A stretch of DNA of 64,000 nt from contig NZ_CP058601.1 in the NCBI RefSeq assembly GCF_013402815.2, positions 2,170,001 through 2,234,000 on the forward strand, written 5' to 3'. This DNA is from Natrinema halophilum. Lineage in GTDB: Archaea; Halobacteriota; Halobacteria; Halobacteriales; Natrialbaceae. The translations under genes were made by a program, and so were the position numbers. Shown in pieces: positions 55,226 through 63,778 of the stretch (positions within the stretch are counted from its first letter, which is position 1; the number at the start of each line of letters is the position of its first letter). The notes beneath the pieces were generated by a model, which had not been told where the DNA came from, searched no databases, and saw nothing but the letters and a program-made list of their open reading frames with translations.

Positions 55226-55907
55226 TCTATGTAAAGTATGCATTACATCATGTATTAATTCTTTTCCAAAAAGTCCTAAATTAGATCTGTGCTTAGCCAC
55301 TCGGATATTGATCGCGATGCGGTGGACCGTTCACAATGCGTGACTTGGCCTCCTGAGAATTGGTTCAGCGCCGTCTCTCCTGGTTGCTGTGCACCTCAAA
55401 TTCGAGTCATGGTCGGATGAGCAGCACCGTCGACATCGCCATTGTTCCCCGGCGTGCTCGCCCAGTTGCTTTCGTACGCACCGTCTCCTCTGTCGTCCGT
55501 CGTAATCGCAGTGTTGCTTGCGCTCGGTCGACACCTCGTACAGGACATCGATGAGATGTCGAGTGGGATCGAGAGTAGCGGCCGGCAGAAGGCCGTGTTC
55601 GGGATCGATGGCGAATCAGTGGAAAATCAACGCTTTCAGACCGATCGATAGGAGAGATAGTGCTTCTCCGCCGTATTCTCGTGGAAACGACGAACGACCC
55701 CAGAACGGACCGTGCAGTCGCTGGTCTCGAAGACGATCGGATTGCGGCTGCCGGACGCCCTCACGGCCCGTATGGGGGCATCGATCACTCCGAAGTGAAC
55801 GACGAGTGGGAAGCAACTACAAGGGCGAGGCACAAGTACCCGATACGACACGCTGTTCGAGCCCCGAAGAGAGATCCGCCGTCGCCCGACACGATACACT
55901 CCCACGA
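55226..55907. other. Long intergenic interval
   Basis: Besides the promoter palindrome near 55229 nothing definite is seen. A TTG-started frame at 55442-55651 (FPGVLAQLLSYAPSPLSSVV...) has one hydrophobic stretch and could be a fragment of a membrane protein, but bias is weak. Confidence 0.4.
55229..55248. promoter_or_regulatory. Inverted repeat upstream of the DUF2178-XRE operon
   Basis: atgtaa (55229-55234) and ttacat (55243-55248) form a 6-8-6 inverted repeat immediately before the start codon, inside an AT-rich promoter. A natural binding site for the XRE protein of the operon (inference). Confidence 0.5.
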
Positions 55908-56789
55908 ATGAAAGATTTTCCATCGATTCCACACGTTACGAACGCTCCCGACCAACTCTTCGACGAGGGGCACCTGTGGCTCCTCGAGAAAGTCGACGGC
56001 GAGAATTTCCGGTTCCGGCTCCAGCAGTCCGGTCTCATCACGTTCGGAGATCGCAGTCGCACGTACGACGATCCCGATGCCGTCCCAGACGCGTACCAGC
56101 ACGCCGTCCGCCACGTCCGAGAAAATCTCGATCGTGAGTCGCTTCGACGCGCCGTCACCGACGTAGAGGACGTCGTCTTTTTCGGCGAGGCGATGCATCA
56201 CCACACAATCGAGTACGAGTGGGAGCGGACACCCTCGTTCCTTGGATTTGACGTCTGGTCGGTCGATACGGCCGAATTTCGGCCCCCCGACGCAGTTGAG
56301 GCAATCTTCGAGCGCCTGGGACTCCAGCCAGTGAACGTCTTCGAACGAGAGCGCCGTCCGCGGGATTTCGATGTCGACTCGTATACCGTCCCCCGGTCGA
56401 ACTGGTACGATGGTCCCGCCGAAGGCGTGGTTATCCGAAACAAACGAGGGCACCGCGCAAAGCTACTCCATCCTGACTATCGAGAAGTCGACGAAACGGT
56501 TTCCGTCGATGCAACGGCGGCGGAACTCGCGGCGAAATATGCGACTCGTCGGCGCTTCGAGAAACTCGCAGCCAAACTCACGGATCGAGGGCGACCCGTA
56601 ACCGTCGAATCGCTGTACGAACTGGCCCTCGAGGATATTCTGCGCGAGGCACACAAACAACTGCACCACAGCGAGGGGGCTGCAGAATCGGAGACGTTCC
56701 GCTCCGAGGTGGCCGCACTGACACGAGAATTTCTCGAAGAGCGAAACGGCGAATCGCGGTCGCAAGCGCAGGACCGTTCGTCGCGGTGA
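55908..56789 (+). CDS. ATP-dependent RNA ligase family protein
   Basis: A 293-residue nucleotidyltransferase. Motif I is LLEKVDGENFRF with the adenylated Lys28, motif III VVFFGEAMHH, motif IIIa FLGFDVW, motif IV AEGVVIRNKRG, and motif V RAKLLH. This set identifies a covalent RNA ligase of the Rnl2/RNA-ligase superfamily. The C-terminal 90 residues are helical. Chain-joining or RNA repair is the expected role, but the natural substrate in haloarchaea is not established. It stands alone, convergent with the chitinase gene. ATG 55908 starts right at the ligase fold; the frame before it is not coding-like. Confidence 0.9.
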   Translation: MKDFPSIPHVTNAPDQLFDEGHLWLLEKVDGENFRFRLQQSGLITFGDRSRTYDDPDAVPDAYQHAVRHVRENLDRESLRRAVTDVEDVVFFGEAMHHHTIEYEWERTPSFLGFDVWSVDTAEFRPPDAVEAIFERLGLQPVNVFERERRPRDFDVDSYTVPRSNWYDGPAEGVVIRNKRGHRAKLLHPDYREVDETVSVDATAAELAAKYATRRRFEKLAAKLTDRGRPVTVESLYELALEDILREAHKQLHHSEGAAESETFRSEVAALTREFLEERNGESRSQAQDRSSR

Positions 56790-56858
56790 AAGACGACGGA
56801 GTTCGCAGCGTTGGGCGAACACGACGTGGCGACGTATCGTGACGGTCCTCGGGCGCTA

Positions 56859-58283
56859 CTACCCGCTCGTGCTGGTAAAGTCGTTGAACGCCTCGGAGAA
56901 CTCGAACGGGTCCTGATCGATCCCGCTGTGGACGCCGGACAGTCCGTCGCCGGGTCTGTCACGTTCGACCGACCAGAACGACAGGAGCCCGATGTCGTTT
57001 TTCTCGGCGTAGTCGCGGACTTCGTTGGCGTCGGCCGGGCGGAACGGGCCGCCGGAGTTCTGAACGCCGATCATCGGCGTGATGCCGATCATATCGTACA
57101 GTTCCGCGTCCGACCTGTCGGGAAGCCACTCCTGGAGCTGACTGAGGGTCCCCTCGGCACACTGGATACAGTGTTCGGCACTGGTTCGGACCCAGCCCCA
57201 GTTCATCGTCATCAGGTTGACGAACTCGATGTCGACGCCGTTGTCGATCGCGTTCGTGACGATCTCGGTGTCCGCGATGCCATTGACTCGCGTGCGAACT
57301 GTGTAGGAAACGTGTACCTCCGGACGGCGGTCCTGCAGGATCGCAAGCGCGCGATTTCGCCGGTCCACGACGTTCGGATCGGGCGCCTCGTCGTCGACGT
57401 CGAGGTACGGACAGTTGTACTCGTCGACGATGGACTCGAACGTGTCGGCGAGCGCAGCCGGATCGTCGTAATCGGAAGCGAGGTAGTTACCCGTCGCACC
57501 GCCGAAGGAGAGGACGACCTGTCCGTCCTGCGACTGGAGGTCGCGAATCTGGTCCCCGAACGGACTCTCGCCGACGGCCAGGTTGGGATTCCCGTCCCAG
57601 GCGGGCGTCCCATCGCCGGTCCCCAGAATGAACGCCAGATGGAAGTACTTCGTTCCGGCCTGATCAGCCCACTCGGTGAGCGCCGTGTCCCGAGCAGTAC
57701 TCACGTGGTGATAGGGGGCGAACACGCTGTCGGGTATACGACCCGGGTCTGCCGGTTGCGACGAATCGGCTGGTTCGACTGAGACGACAACCGAATCGGA
57801 GTCCGTCTGCCCGGTGGTATCGGTAACGGTCAGTTCGACGGTGTAGTCACCAGCCGACTCGAAGCCATGGGTGACGGCCTCGCCGGTCGCCTCGGACTCG
57901 TCGCCGAGAGACCAGTCGAACGTCTCGAGGTCGCCCACCGATTCGCTCGCGTCGACCGTGATTTCCTGACCTGGTTCGGGAGACTGTTCACTGACGGTGA
58001 ACGTAGCGGTCGGTCCGTTCGGCGGTTCGGGTTCAGGGTCAGCGGTTCCATCGCCGGCCCGTTTCCAGGGCCCCCATTGGCCACCGGTACCCGGCTCGTT
58101 ACCGCGGACCCACCACTTGGCCTCCCAGACCACTCCCTGGTGAGTGACCCGATCCCCGGCCGTGTAGACGGTCTCTGGATCCCAGGCGGGCGGTGATTGC
58201 GCCCCGCTTACGGTATTTGCCCCGGCCAGTCCGGCGGTAAGTGCTGCTGCTGTTCGAATTAGATTTCGGCGTGTTGGTTTCAT
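56859..58283 (-). CDS. Tat-exported GH18 chitinase with CBM5/12 and PKD domains
   Basis: A 474-residue secreted chitinase. Twin-arginine signal KPTRRNLIRTAAALTAGLAG. A CBM5/12 chitin-binding module (WDPETVYTAGDRVTHQGVVW, then WWVRGNEPG) spans about 33-75. A PKD domain follows near 90-170 (FDWSLGDES). The GH18 barrel (about 190-470) has the strand VVLSFGGATG and the catalytic CPYLDVDDEA with E299 as proton donor. Several cysteines (ECIQCAEG-like HCIQCAEG) lie late in the barrel. ATG 58283 begins the Tat signal directly. Confidence 0.93.
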   Translation of the reverse strand: MKPTRRNLIRTAAALTAGLAGANTVSGAQSPPAWDPETVYTAGDRVTHQGVVWEAKWWVRGNEPGTGGQWGPWKRAGDGTADPEPEPPNGPTATFTVSEQSPEPGQEITVDASESVGDLETFDWSLGDESEATGEAVTHGFESAGDYTVELTVTDTTGQTDSDSVVVSVEPADSSQPADPGRIPDSVFAPYHHVSTARDTALTEWADQAGTKYFHLAFILGTGDGTPAWDGNPNLAVGESPFGDQIRDLQSQDGQVVLSFGGATGNYLASDYDDPAALADTFESIVDEYNCPYLDVDDEAPDPNVVDRRNRALAILQDRRPEVHVSYTVRTRVNGIADTEIVTNAIDNGVDIEFVNLMTMNWGWVRTSAEHCIQCAEGTLSQLQEWLPDRSDAELYDMIGITPMIGVQNSGGPFRPADANEVRDYAEKNDIGLLSFWSVERDRPGDGLSGVHSGIDQDPFEFSEAFNDFTSTSG

Positions 58284-58596
58284 CTGTCTGCTGCTGGTCG
58301 TAGGTGAGTATTCGTCGACAATCGGTACGGCTCGTTCGCGTCGAGCGGAGGATGGGTATCTAAATTGATCCGTAGGTATCGTTCGCACAATACGATTTGT
58401 AATTAATAAAAATTACTTTAATTTTATGTGGTAAATGGGCTGCAGTGACACGATATGAAGAGGTTTGCCGCTGACACGTCGATTGACCGATTCGAACGAA
58501 CGTCGAAACTGGGGGACGAACGGACGAATGATTGGGTGGCACGGTACCGAACGGAAGGTCCGCACCCTTATACGGTCACACGACCAAGCACATCGT
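58284..58596. promoter_or_regulatory. Divergent promoter region of chitinase and PIN-ATPase
   Basis: A very AT-rich block lies at 58396-58430 (aattaataaaaattac) and a TATA-like cttata at 58567-58572, 28 bp before the ATG at 58597. No gene is seen here. Confidence 0.55.
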
Positions 58597-60474
58597 ATGA
58601 ACGTCGTCCCGGATACGAGCGTGGTCATCGACGGCCGCGTCTCGGCGACCATCGAAGACGGGCAGTTCGAGGGAGCGACGATTTGCGTCCCGGAGGCAGT
58701 CGTCGCGGAACTCGAGGCGCAGGCGAACGACGGTATCGACAGCGGCTGGGACGGCCTCGAGGAACTACAGCGGCTGGCGGACCTGGCCGACGAGGGGGAG
58801 ATCGACCTCGAGTACGTCGGTGAGCGACCCAGCGCCATCGAACGAGGTCACGCCTCCGAGGGCGAAATCGACGCCCTGATCCGCGATCTCGCGGAGGATC
58901 TCGAGGCTACCTTCATCACCAGCGACATCGTCCAATCGGAGGTTGCACGGGCAAAGGGGCTCGACGTGGAATACGTCTCGCCCGAGGTCCGCGATGTGGG
59001 AACGCTGACCGTCGAGGAGTTCTTCGACGATCAGACGATGAGCGTCCACCTCAAAACTGACGCCGTACCGAAAGCCAAACGTGGCGAACTCGGGGCGATG
59101 CACTACGAGTCGATCGCCGACGAGCCACTCGACGAAGCGACGATGGACGAATACGCGCGCGAAATCGTCGACGCCGCAAAGGAAGCGGCCGGTGGCTTTA
59201 TCGAGCTCTCGGAGCCGGGGATGAAGATCGTCCAGTTTCGCGACTACCGCATCGCCATCGGCCGGCCGCCGTTTTCCGACGGCATCGAGATCACGGCAGT
59301 CCGCCCCATCGCCCAGACTACCATCGAGGACTACGAGTACGCCGACGAGTTAAAAGACCGGCTTCTCGAGCGTCAACGCGGCGTCCTCATTTCGGGAGCG
59401 CCCGGAGCAGGGAAGTCGACGTTCGCGCAAGCGGTCGCCCACTACATCGCAGATCACGATTACTCCGTCAAAACGATGGAGAAACCGCGGGACCTGCAAG
59501 TCGGTCCCGACATTACCCAGTATACGGAACTGGGCGGCGACATGGCCAAAACGGCGGACGCGCTGTTGATGGTTCGGCCAGATTACACAATCTACGACGA
59601 GGTGCGCAAGACGAACGACTTCGAGGTGTTCGCGGACATGCGCCTGGCCGGCGTCGGCATGATCGGTGTCGTTCACGCGACCAGACCGATCGACGCGCTC
59701 CAGCGACTCGTCGGCCGCGTCGAACTCGGGATGATCCCGCAGGTCGTCGACACCGTCGTCTACATCGAAGCCGGAACGGTCGAAACCGTCTACGACGTCA
59801 GGACCGAGGTCAAAGTGCCCGCGGGCCTCACAGAGGAGGATCTCGCTCGACCCGTCATCCAGGTGACGAACTTCCAGACGGACGAACCCGAGTACGAGAT
59901 CTACACGTTCAACCGGCAGGTCGTCACCGTCCCGCTCAAAGACGACGATGGAGGGCCCGCCAGCGAGTCGGGCGTCGACCGCATCGCCAAGCAAGAGATC
60001 GAACGCGAAATTCGCTCCGTCGCCCGCGGCTACGTCGACGTCCAACTCAAGAGCCAGGATACGGCCGTCGTCTACGTCGAGGAAGACGACATCTCGACCG
60101 TCATCGGCAAAGGCGGCGGCCGAATCACCGACATCGAGAACCGACTCGGAATCGACATCGACGTCCGGACCCACGACGAGAATCCCAACTACGGTTCCGG
60201 TGCGGGCGGAGCCAGCGGAGCCGATGCGAACGACAGCGGTGGCGGCGGGCAGGCCGGTCAGATGGTCCAGCCCGAGATTACCTCGAGGCACATCGTCATC
60301 CCCGTCGACGGCAATCACGGCGAAACCGTCGAGATCCAGGCCGCCGGCGACTACCTCTTTACGGCGACGGTGAGCCGCGGCGGCGAAATTCAGGTGTCGC
60401 GGGGCAGCGCGATCGCCGAGGAACTCGAGCGTGCAATCGATCGCAAAGCGCCGATTACGGTCGTCCCGTCGTAA
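58597..60474 (+). CDS. PIN domain-ATPase-KH protein (VapC-like/PINc ATPase)
   Basis: A 625-residue archaeal protein of fixed layout. The N-terminal PIN nuclease domain starts VVPDTSVVIDGRVS (D6) with conserved acidic residues EGEIDALIRD and ITSDIV. Residues 200-450 are a secretion-type ATPase with Walker A SGAPGAGKSTF near 266-276 and YTIYDEVRKTNDFEVFADMRLAGVGMIGVVHA. A KH-like RNA-binding segment VIGKGGGRITDIENRLGIDI lies near 500-520. Role is unknown, probably RNA-directed. Its last 28 codons and trailing sequence are copied in tandem downstream. Confidence 0.93.
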   Translation: MNVVPDTSVVIDGRVSATIEDGQFEGATICVPEAVVAELEAQANDGIDSGWDGLEELQRLADLADEGEIDLEYVGERPSAIERGHASEGEIDALIRDLAEDLEATFITSDIVQSEVARAKGLDVEYVSPEVRDVGTLTVEEFFDDQTMSVHLKTDAVPKAKRGELGAMHYESIADEPLDEATMDEYAREIVDAAKEAAGGFIELSEPGMKIVQFRDYRIAIGRPPFSDGIEITAVRPIAQTTIEDYEYADELKDRLLERQRGVLISGAPGAGKSTFAQAVAHYIADHDYSVKTMEKPRDLQVGPDITQYTELGGDMAKTADALLMVRPDYTIYDEVRKTNDFEVFADMRLAGVGMIGVVHATRPIDALQRLVGRVELGMIPQVVDTVVYIEAGTVETVYDVRTEVKVPAGLTEEDLARPVIQVTNFQTDEPEYEIYTFNRQVVTVPLKDDDGGPASESGVDRIAKQEIEREIRSVARGYVDVQLKSQDTAVVYVEEDDISTVIGKGGGRITDIENRLGIDIDVRTHDENPNYGSGAGGASGADANDSGGGGQAGQMVQPEITSRHIVIPVDGNHGETVEIQAAGDYLFTATVSRGGEIQVSRGSAIAEELERAIDRKAPITVVPS

Positions 60475-61110
60475 GCGACCAACCGCGATCGAACGAAGTG
60501 AGTGAGCGGCTCTTTTTTGGTGCAGGTTTTTTGGAGGAGCGGGTCGCGAGCGATGCGAGCGAGCCCGACGAGAAAAAAGGTGCGTGTGTGAGATTCAGGT
60601 GTCGCGGGGCAGCGCGATCGCCGAGGAACTCGAGCGTGCAATCGATCGCAAAGCGCCGATTACGGTCGTCCCGTCGTAAGCGACCAACCGCGATCGAACG
60701 AAGTGAGTGAGCGGCTCTTTTTTGGTGCAGGTTTTTTGGAGGAGCGGGTCGCGAGCGATGCGAGCGAGCCCGACGAGAAAAAAGGTGCGTGTGTGAGATT
60801 CAGGTGTCGCGGGGCAGCGCGATCGCCGAGGAACTCGAGCGTGCAATCGATCGCAAAGCGCCGATTACGGTCGTCCCGTCGTAAGCGACCAACCGCGATC
60901 GAACGAAGTGAGTGAGCGGCTCTTTTTTGGTGCAGGTTTTTTGGAGGAGCGGGTCGCGAGCGATGCGAGCGAGCCCGACGAGAAAAAAGGTGCGTGTGTG
61001 AGATTCAGGTGTCTCGTAGGTATCACACAGGAGTTACGCAGCATCGCGATCGCCGAGGAACTCGAGCGTGCAATCGATCGCAAGGTGCCGATCACCGTCG
61101 TGTCGTCGTG
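60391..61110. repeat. 205 bp tandem amplification of the 3' end of the PIN-ATPase gene
   Basis: Units begin at caggtgtcgcggggcagcgc at 60391, 60596 and 60801, exactly 205 bp apart. Each holds the last 28 codons, the TAA and about 117 bp of trailing sequence with two T-runs. Copies 1-3 appear identical except for one base at the leading edge. A fourth, partial copy (61006-61110) is diverged and encodes ELERAIDRKVPITVVSS instead of KAPITVVPS. No spacer-like variation is present. Confidence 0.97.
60511..60534 (+). terminator. T-run terminators after the PIN-ATPase gene
   Basis: tcttttttgg and aggttttttgg lie about 40 and 55 nt after the stop codon. They recur in each 205 bp copy, so the transcript meets several termination signals. 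Confidence 0.45.
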
Positions 61111-61164
61111 ACGGGCCCGGAACAAAACGAGGCGAGGCCGCCACGGTGGATGGGTCGGTCAACC

Positions 61165-61187
61165 GCCTCGGGGTCAAGCCCCGAGGC
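61165..61187 (-). ncRNA. Right-end hairpin, probable omega RNA (reRNA) scaffold end
   Basis: A perfect 9 bp stem with a 5 nt loop lies just past the tnpB stop codon. In TnpB systems the RNA spans the 3' end of tnpB and the right end, with the guide taken from the flank beyond it, here about 61120-61150 on the minus strand. The RNA limits are inferred from that general rule. Confidence 0.45.
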
Positions 61188-61206
61188 TTGTCAGTGGACT
61201 CCCGTT

Positions 61207-62478
61207 CTAACCGAGTAGCTCGGTAGGCGTGTAGTCGCCGTTCACGTTCAGCGTCCCTGACTTGAGGGCTAGTTGACTGGTAGCCCATCCACCGCAAGAC
61301 TTCTGCCCGCGATGGATATACCCGCAATACCGATTAGCGATATTCTTCGCCGCGTTGTAATCCGCATTCACCTCATACCCACACGACTGACACGCAAACT
61401 GCTTGTCGTCACGATTGTCCTCGTGGGTGAAACCACAGTTCGAACACCGCTGTGATGTGTACGCAGGATTTACCGTGTCCACGAACAACTCCGTGGACTC
61501 GACCTTGTACTCCACGAGTTCCACGAACTTTGCGTACGCCCACTGCTGGAACTTCGACCCATTAGCGATGTTCTCGCGGATATGCGTCAGGCTCTCGAAA
61601 ATGATGCCGTCCACATCCACGTCTTGCGCTTCCTCGATGAGGTCGTTCGCACGGTTGTGGAGCCAGTCCAACGACCAATCTCTGAACTTGCTGCCGATGG
61701 ACTGGATGGTGAGGTGTGCCGACCGCGTTCCCGTCTGTTGCAGGCGGGCACGGCGTTGCTCGTACTGGTCGCGCTTGTGGGTGAGGTAGTCTGCGCTGCC
61801 GATGAACTCTCCCGTGGAGGTGACGGTGAACGCGCCAGTCACGTTCAAGTCCACGCCGAGAACCACTCCGTTCTCAGGGGGGCCATCACGTGACTCACAT
61901 TCTTGGCGTCCGCTTGCGTCAACCTCGTAGTTGGGGTTCTTCAAGGTGACGTGCAGGTAGAACGTGTCGTCCTGCTCGTCGTACTGGAGCGTGGCACTCG
62001 ATGCATCCCACGCCTTACTCTCATAGTACCTGCCGAACGGCGTGTCCTCGCGCTCCTCTTCGGGTGGGAGGACGTATTCGGCGGTGACTCTACCGTTCGG
62101 CGTGGAGAGCGTGGCATGGTCGTCGTTGAATGTTGCGGAGCGTTTGTCGTAGACGACGCTCCACGAATCGAACTCTGGTCGGCTCGTCTTCTCTCCCTGC
62201 TTGAGTTTCTCGACGCCACCTTTGACGGCTTCGATGGCGCGGCGGATGCCTTTCTGAACGAGGTTTGCGGTGAGGTCGGTTTCCTCGCGCAACTCGCTGT
62301 AGAGGGCGTCTTCGGCTTTGCTCTTGTTGGTGATGCAGAAGTCGTCGTAACGCCACGCCCATTCGCTGGTGCGGTTGGCGCAGTGCAGGAATTGAGTTTT
62401 GGTTTGATGGAGGTCGCCACGACGCTCTTCGGGCACGTTGAGTTTGATGGGCACGGTACGTCGTGGCGCGTCGTCCAT
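61207..62478 (-). CDS. tnpB: RNA-guided endonuclease TnpB-type transposon protein
   Basis: A 423-residue TnpB with all catalytic residues present. RuvC-I is GVDLNVTGAFT (D210), RuvC-II IIFESLTHIREN (E295), RuvC-III NADYNAAKNIA (D373). The zinc ribbon is CSNCG...CQSCG (Cys 345, 348, 363, 366). The N-terminal wedge/REC part starts TVPIKLNVPEERR. Full length suggests an active or recently active protein that cuts DNA guided by its own omega RNA. Located next to the 205 bp repeats. Confidence 0.95.
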   Translation of the reverse strand: MDDAPRRTVPIKLNVPEERRGDLHQTKTQFLHCANRTSEWAWRYDDFCITNKSKAEDALYSELREETDLTANLVQKGIRRAIEAVKGGVEKLKQGEKTSRPEFDSWSVVYDKRSATFNDDHATLSTPNGRVTAEYVLPPEEEREDTPFGRYYESKAWDASSATLQYDEQDDTFYLHVTLKNPNYEVDASGRQECESRDGPPENGVVLGVDLNVTGAFTVTSTGEFIGSADYLTHKRDQYEQRRARLQQTGTRSAHLTIQSIGSKFRDWSLDWLHNRANDLIEEAQDVDVDGIIFESLTHIRENIANGSKFQQWAYAKFVELVEYKVESTELFVDTVNPAYTSQRCSNCGFTHEDNRDDKQFACQSCGYEVNADYNAAKNIANRYCGYIHRGQKSCGGWATSQLALKSGTLNVNGDYTPTELLG

Positions 62479-62707
62479 CCGTGATTCACATTACCTTCTG
62501 CTGCCTTATAATAGTTTATGCGTAATGGGGAGTCACCCTTGCCATCGGGCGTGGTTTGTCGAATCGAGTGTCGGCTTCCTCCCCGACCTCGAGGGTCGGG
62601 GCATCCGCCTCGTACTGCCTGTGAAACGAGCGGCGTCATCGTCGGATTCAGAACGATCCGGCTCGGCGAAGGGGTCCCCCGGGGCCGCCCATCGGGCGGG
62701 TCGCGGG

Positions 62708-63778
62708 TCAGTCCGTCGGGTCCCAGATTCGCTGTTCTCGGTCGAGTAGCGTGACGACAACGACGTGAGGGGGGGTTAGTACGGCTATCGTGACCAGATA
62801 GAGCGCGACGACGTCGGGGACGGTCGCGGGCGTCTGCGGAACGGTGAGTCCGATCGCGACGAATATCACCAGTCCGCCGGCGGTCGGGAGCATCGCATCG
62901 CGGGAGAACCGGCGACAGGCATCGGAGATTGCACCGCGATCGAGCGCAGACCGGGCGACCGGGTCGACGAGCATCGTCCGGAGGACGTGCCGGAGGGAGT
63001 GCCAGAAACAGAAGTACAGGCCGATCGCCAGAACCGGCGGCACCACCGCGAAGTACGCGACGAGTCCAAGCGTCTCCGTCAGATCGACGAGCCACGCCCC
63101 CCGATCGTCTCTCCCCGCCCGGATGAGGCCGACGAGTAACGCGAGAGCGATACCCGTACCGACACCGATCGCTAAAGCAGTCCGAAGCGTCGGTGAGACT
63201 ACTCGTACCACCCTCGCGGCCGAACCGGGAGCGAACGTGCCCACGAGCGTCTCCGCGACGGACGCGTACCGCTCGGGGAACGCGATCAGCGGAACGAGCA
63301 TCGGAATTCCGCCGCGAACGATGAGCGCGAGCAGACGGTCCGCCCGGGTCTCGAGATAGTCGGCACCGACGAAGGCGAGGAGCGCGTAAACATCGCCTTG
63401 CCCCCAGTGGACGAGCGTACCGAGGACGAACAGGGCGAACGCGGCGGCGGGGGCGAGCCACCAGAAGACTGCGTATGCCGTGCCGACGAAGAGATAGAGG
63501 ACGCACACGAACCCGACCGAGCGCGCGGTGACGGGGGCACCGCGGGCCCGCGGTAGCACGAGATGGTCGACGGCCCCGTGAGGCAACCCGAGGACGACGA
63601 CGCTGAGCAGGAGTGGAACGTACTGGTAGACGAATCGGGGCGAACCGGCGACGGCCGTGATCGATATCGAGACACCGACCGTGAGCAGCCCGCATCCGAG
63701 ACTCAGGCGAGCGGCTCGCCGTCGGGCGCCGTCCCGTCCGCGAGCGGTCCTCCCGCGAGGGATCGAATCACCGGTCAT
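62708..63778 (-). CDS. blh: Brp/Blh-type beta-carotene 15,15'-dioxygenase
   Basis: A 356-residue polytopic membrane enzyme that splits beta-carotene into two retinals. Conserved His residues appear in LGLPHGAVDHLVLPRA, FVLGTLVHWGQGDVY and CFWHSLRHVLRT, as in archaeal Brp/Blh. About eight to ten helices. Its start overlaps the upstream crtY end by 11 nt, forming a retinal operon. Retinal production implies a rhodopsin elsewhere in the genome. Confidence 0.93.
   Translation of the reverse strand: MTGDSIPRGRTARGRDGARRRAARLSLGCGLLTVGVSISITAVAGSPRFVYQYVPLLLSVVVLGLPHGAVDHLVLPRARGAPVTARSVGFVCVLYLFVGTAYAVFWWLAPAAAFALFVLGTLVHWGQGDVYALLAFVGADYLETRADRLLALIVRGGIPMLVPLIAFPERYASVAETLVGTFAPGSAARVVRVVSPTLRTALAIGVGTGIALALLVGLIRAGRDDRGAWLVDLTETLGLVAYFAVVPPVLAIGLYFCFWHSLRHVLRTMLVDPVARSALDRGAISDACRRFSRDAMLPTAGGLVIFVAIGLTVPQTPATVPDVVALYLVTIAVLTPPHVVVVTLLDREQRIWDPTD

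Larger units (their letters stand above)
61140..62640 (-). mobile_element. IS1341-type (IS200/IS605 family) tnpB-only element
   Basis: A tnpB gene is bounded by palindromes characteristic of this family. Downstream of the gene, gcctcgggg pairs with ccccgaggc (61165-61187, loop of five). Upstream, ccccgacc pairs with ggtcgggg (62581-62601), preceded by the common gcttcct motif. No tnpA is present, so movement would need help in trans. The exact ends are estimated. Confidence 0.7.

Noticed and set aside
60391..61110. Array of small genes (identical 70-residue frames at 60498, 60703 and 60908)
   Set aside because: These frames arise from the 205 bp duplication of a terminator region; they cross the T-runs, show no coding bias and no family resemblance.
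61941..63695. 584-codon minus-strand frame
   Set aside because: Arg/Pro-rich shadow in another frame of the blh and tnpB genes; no fold features.
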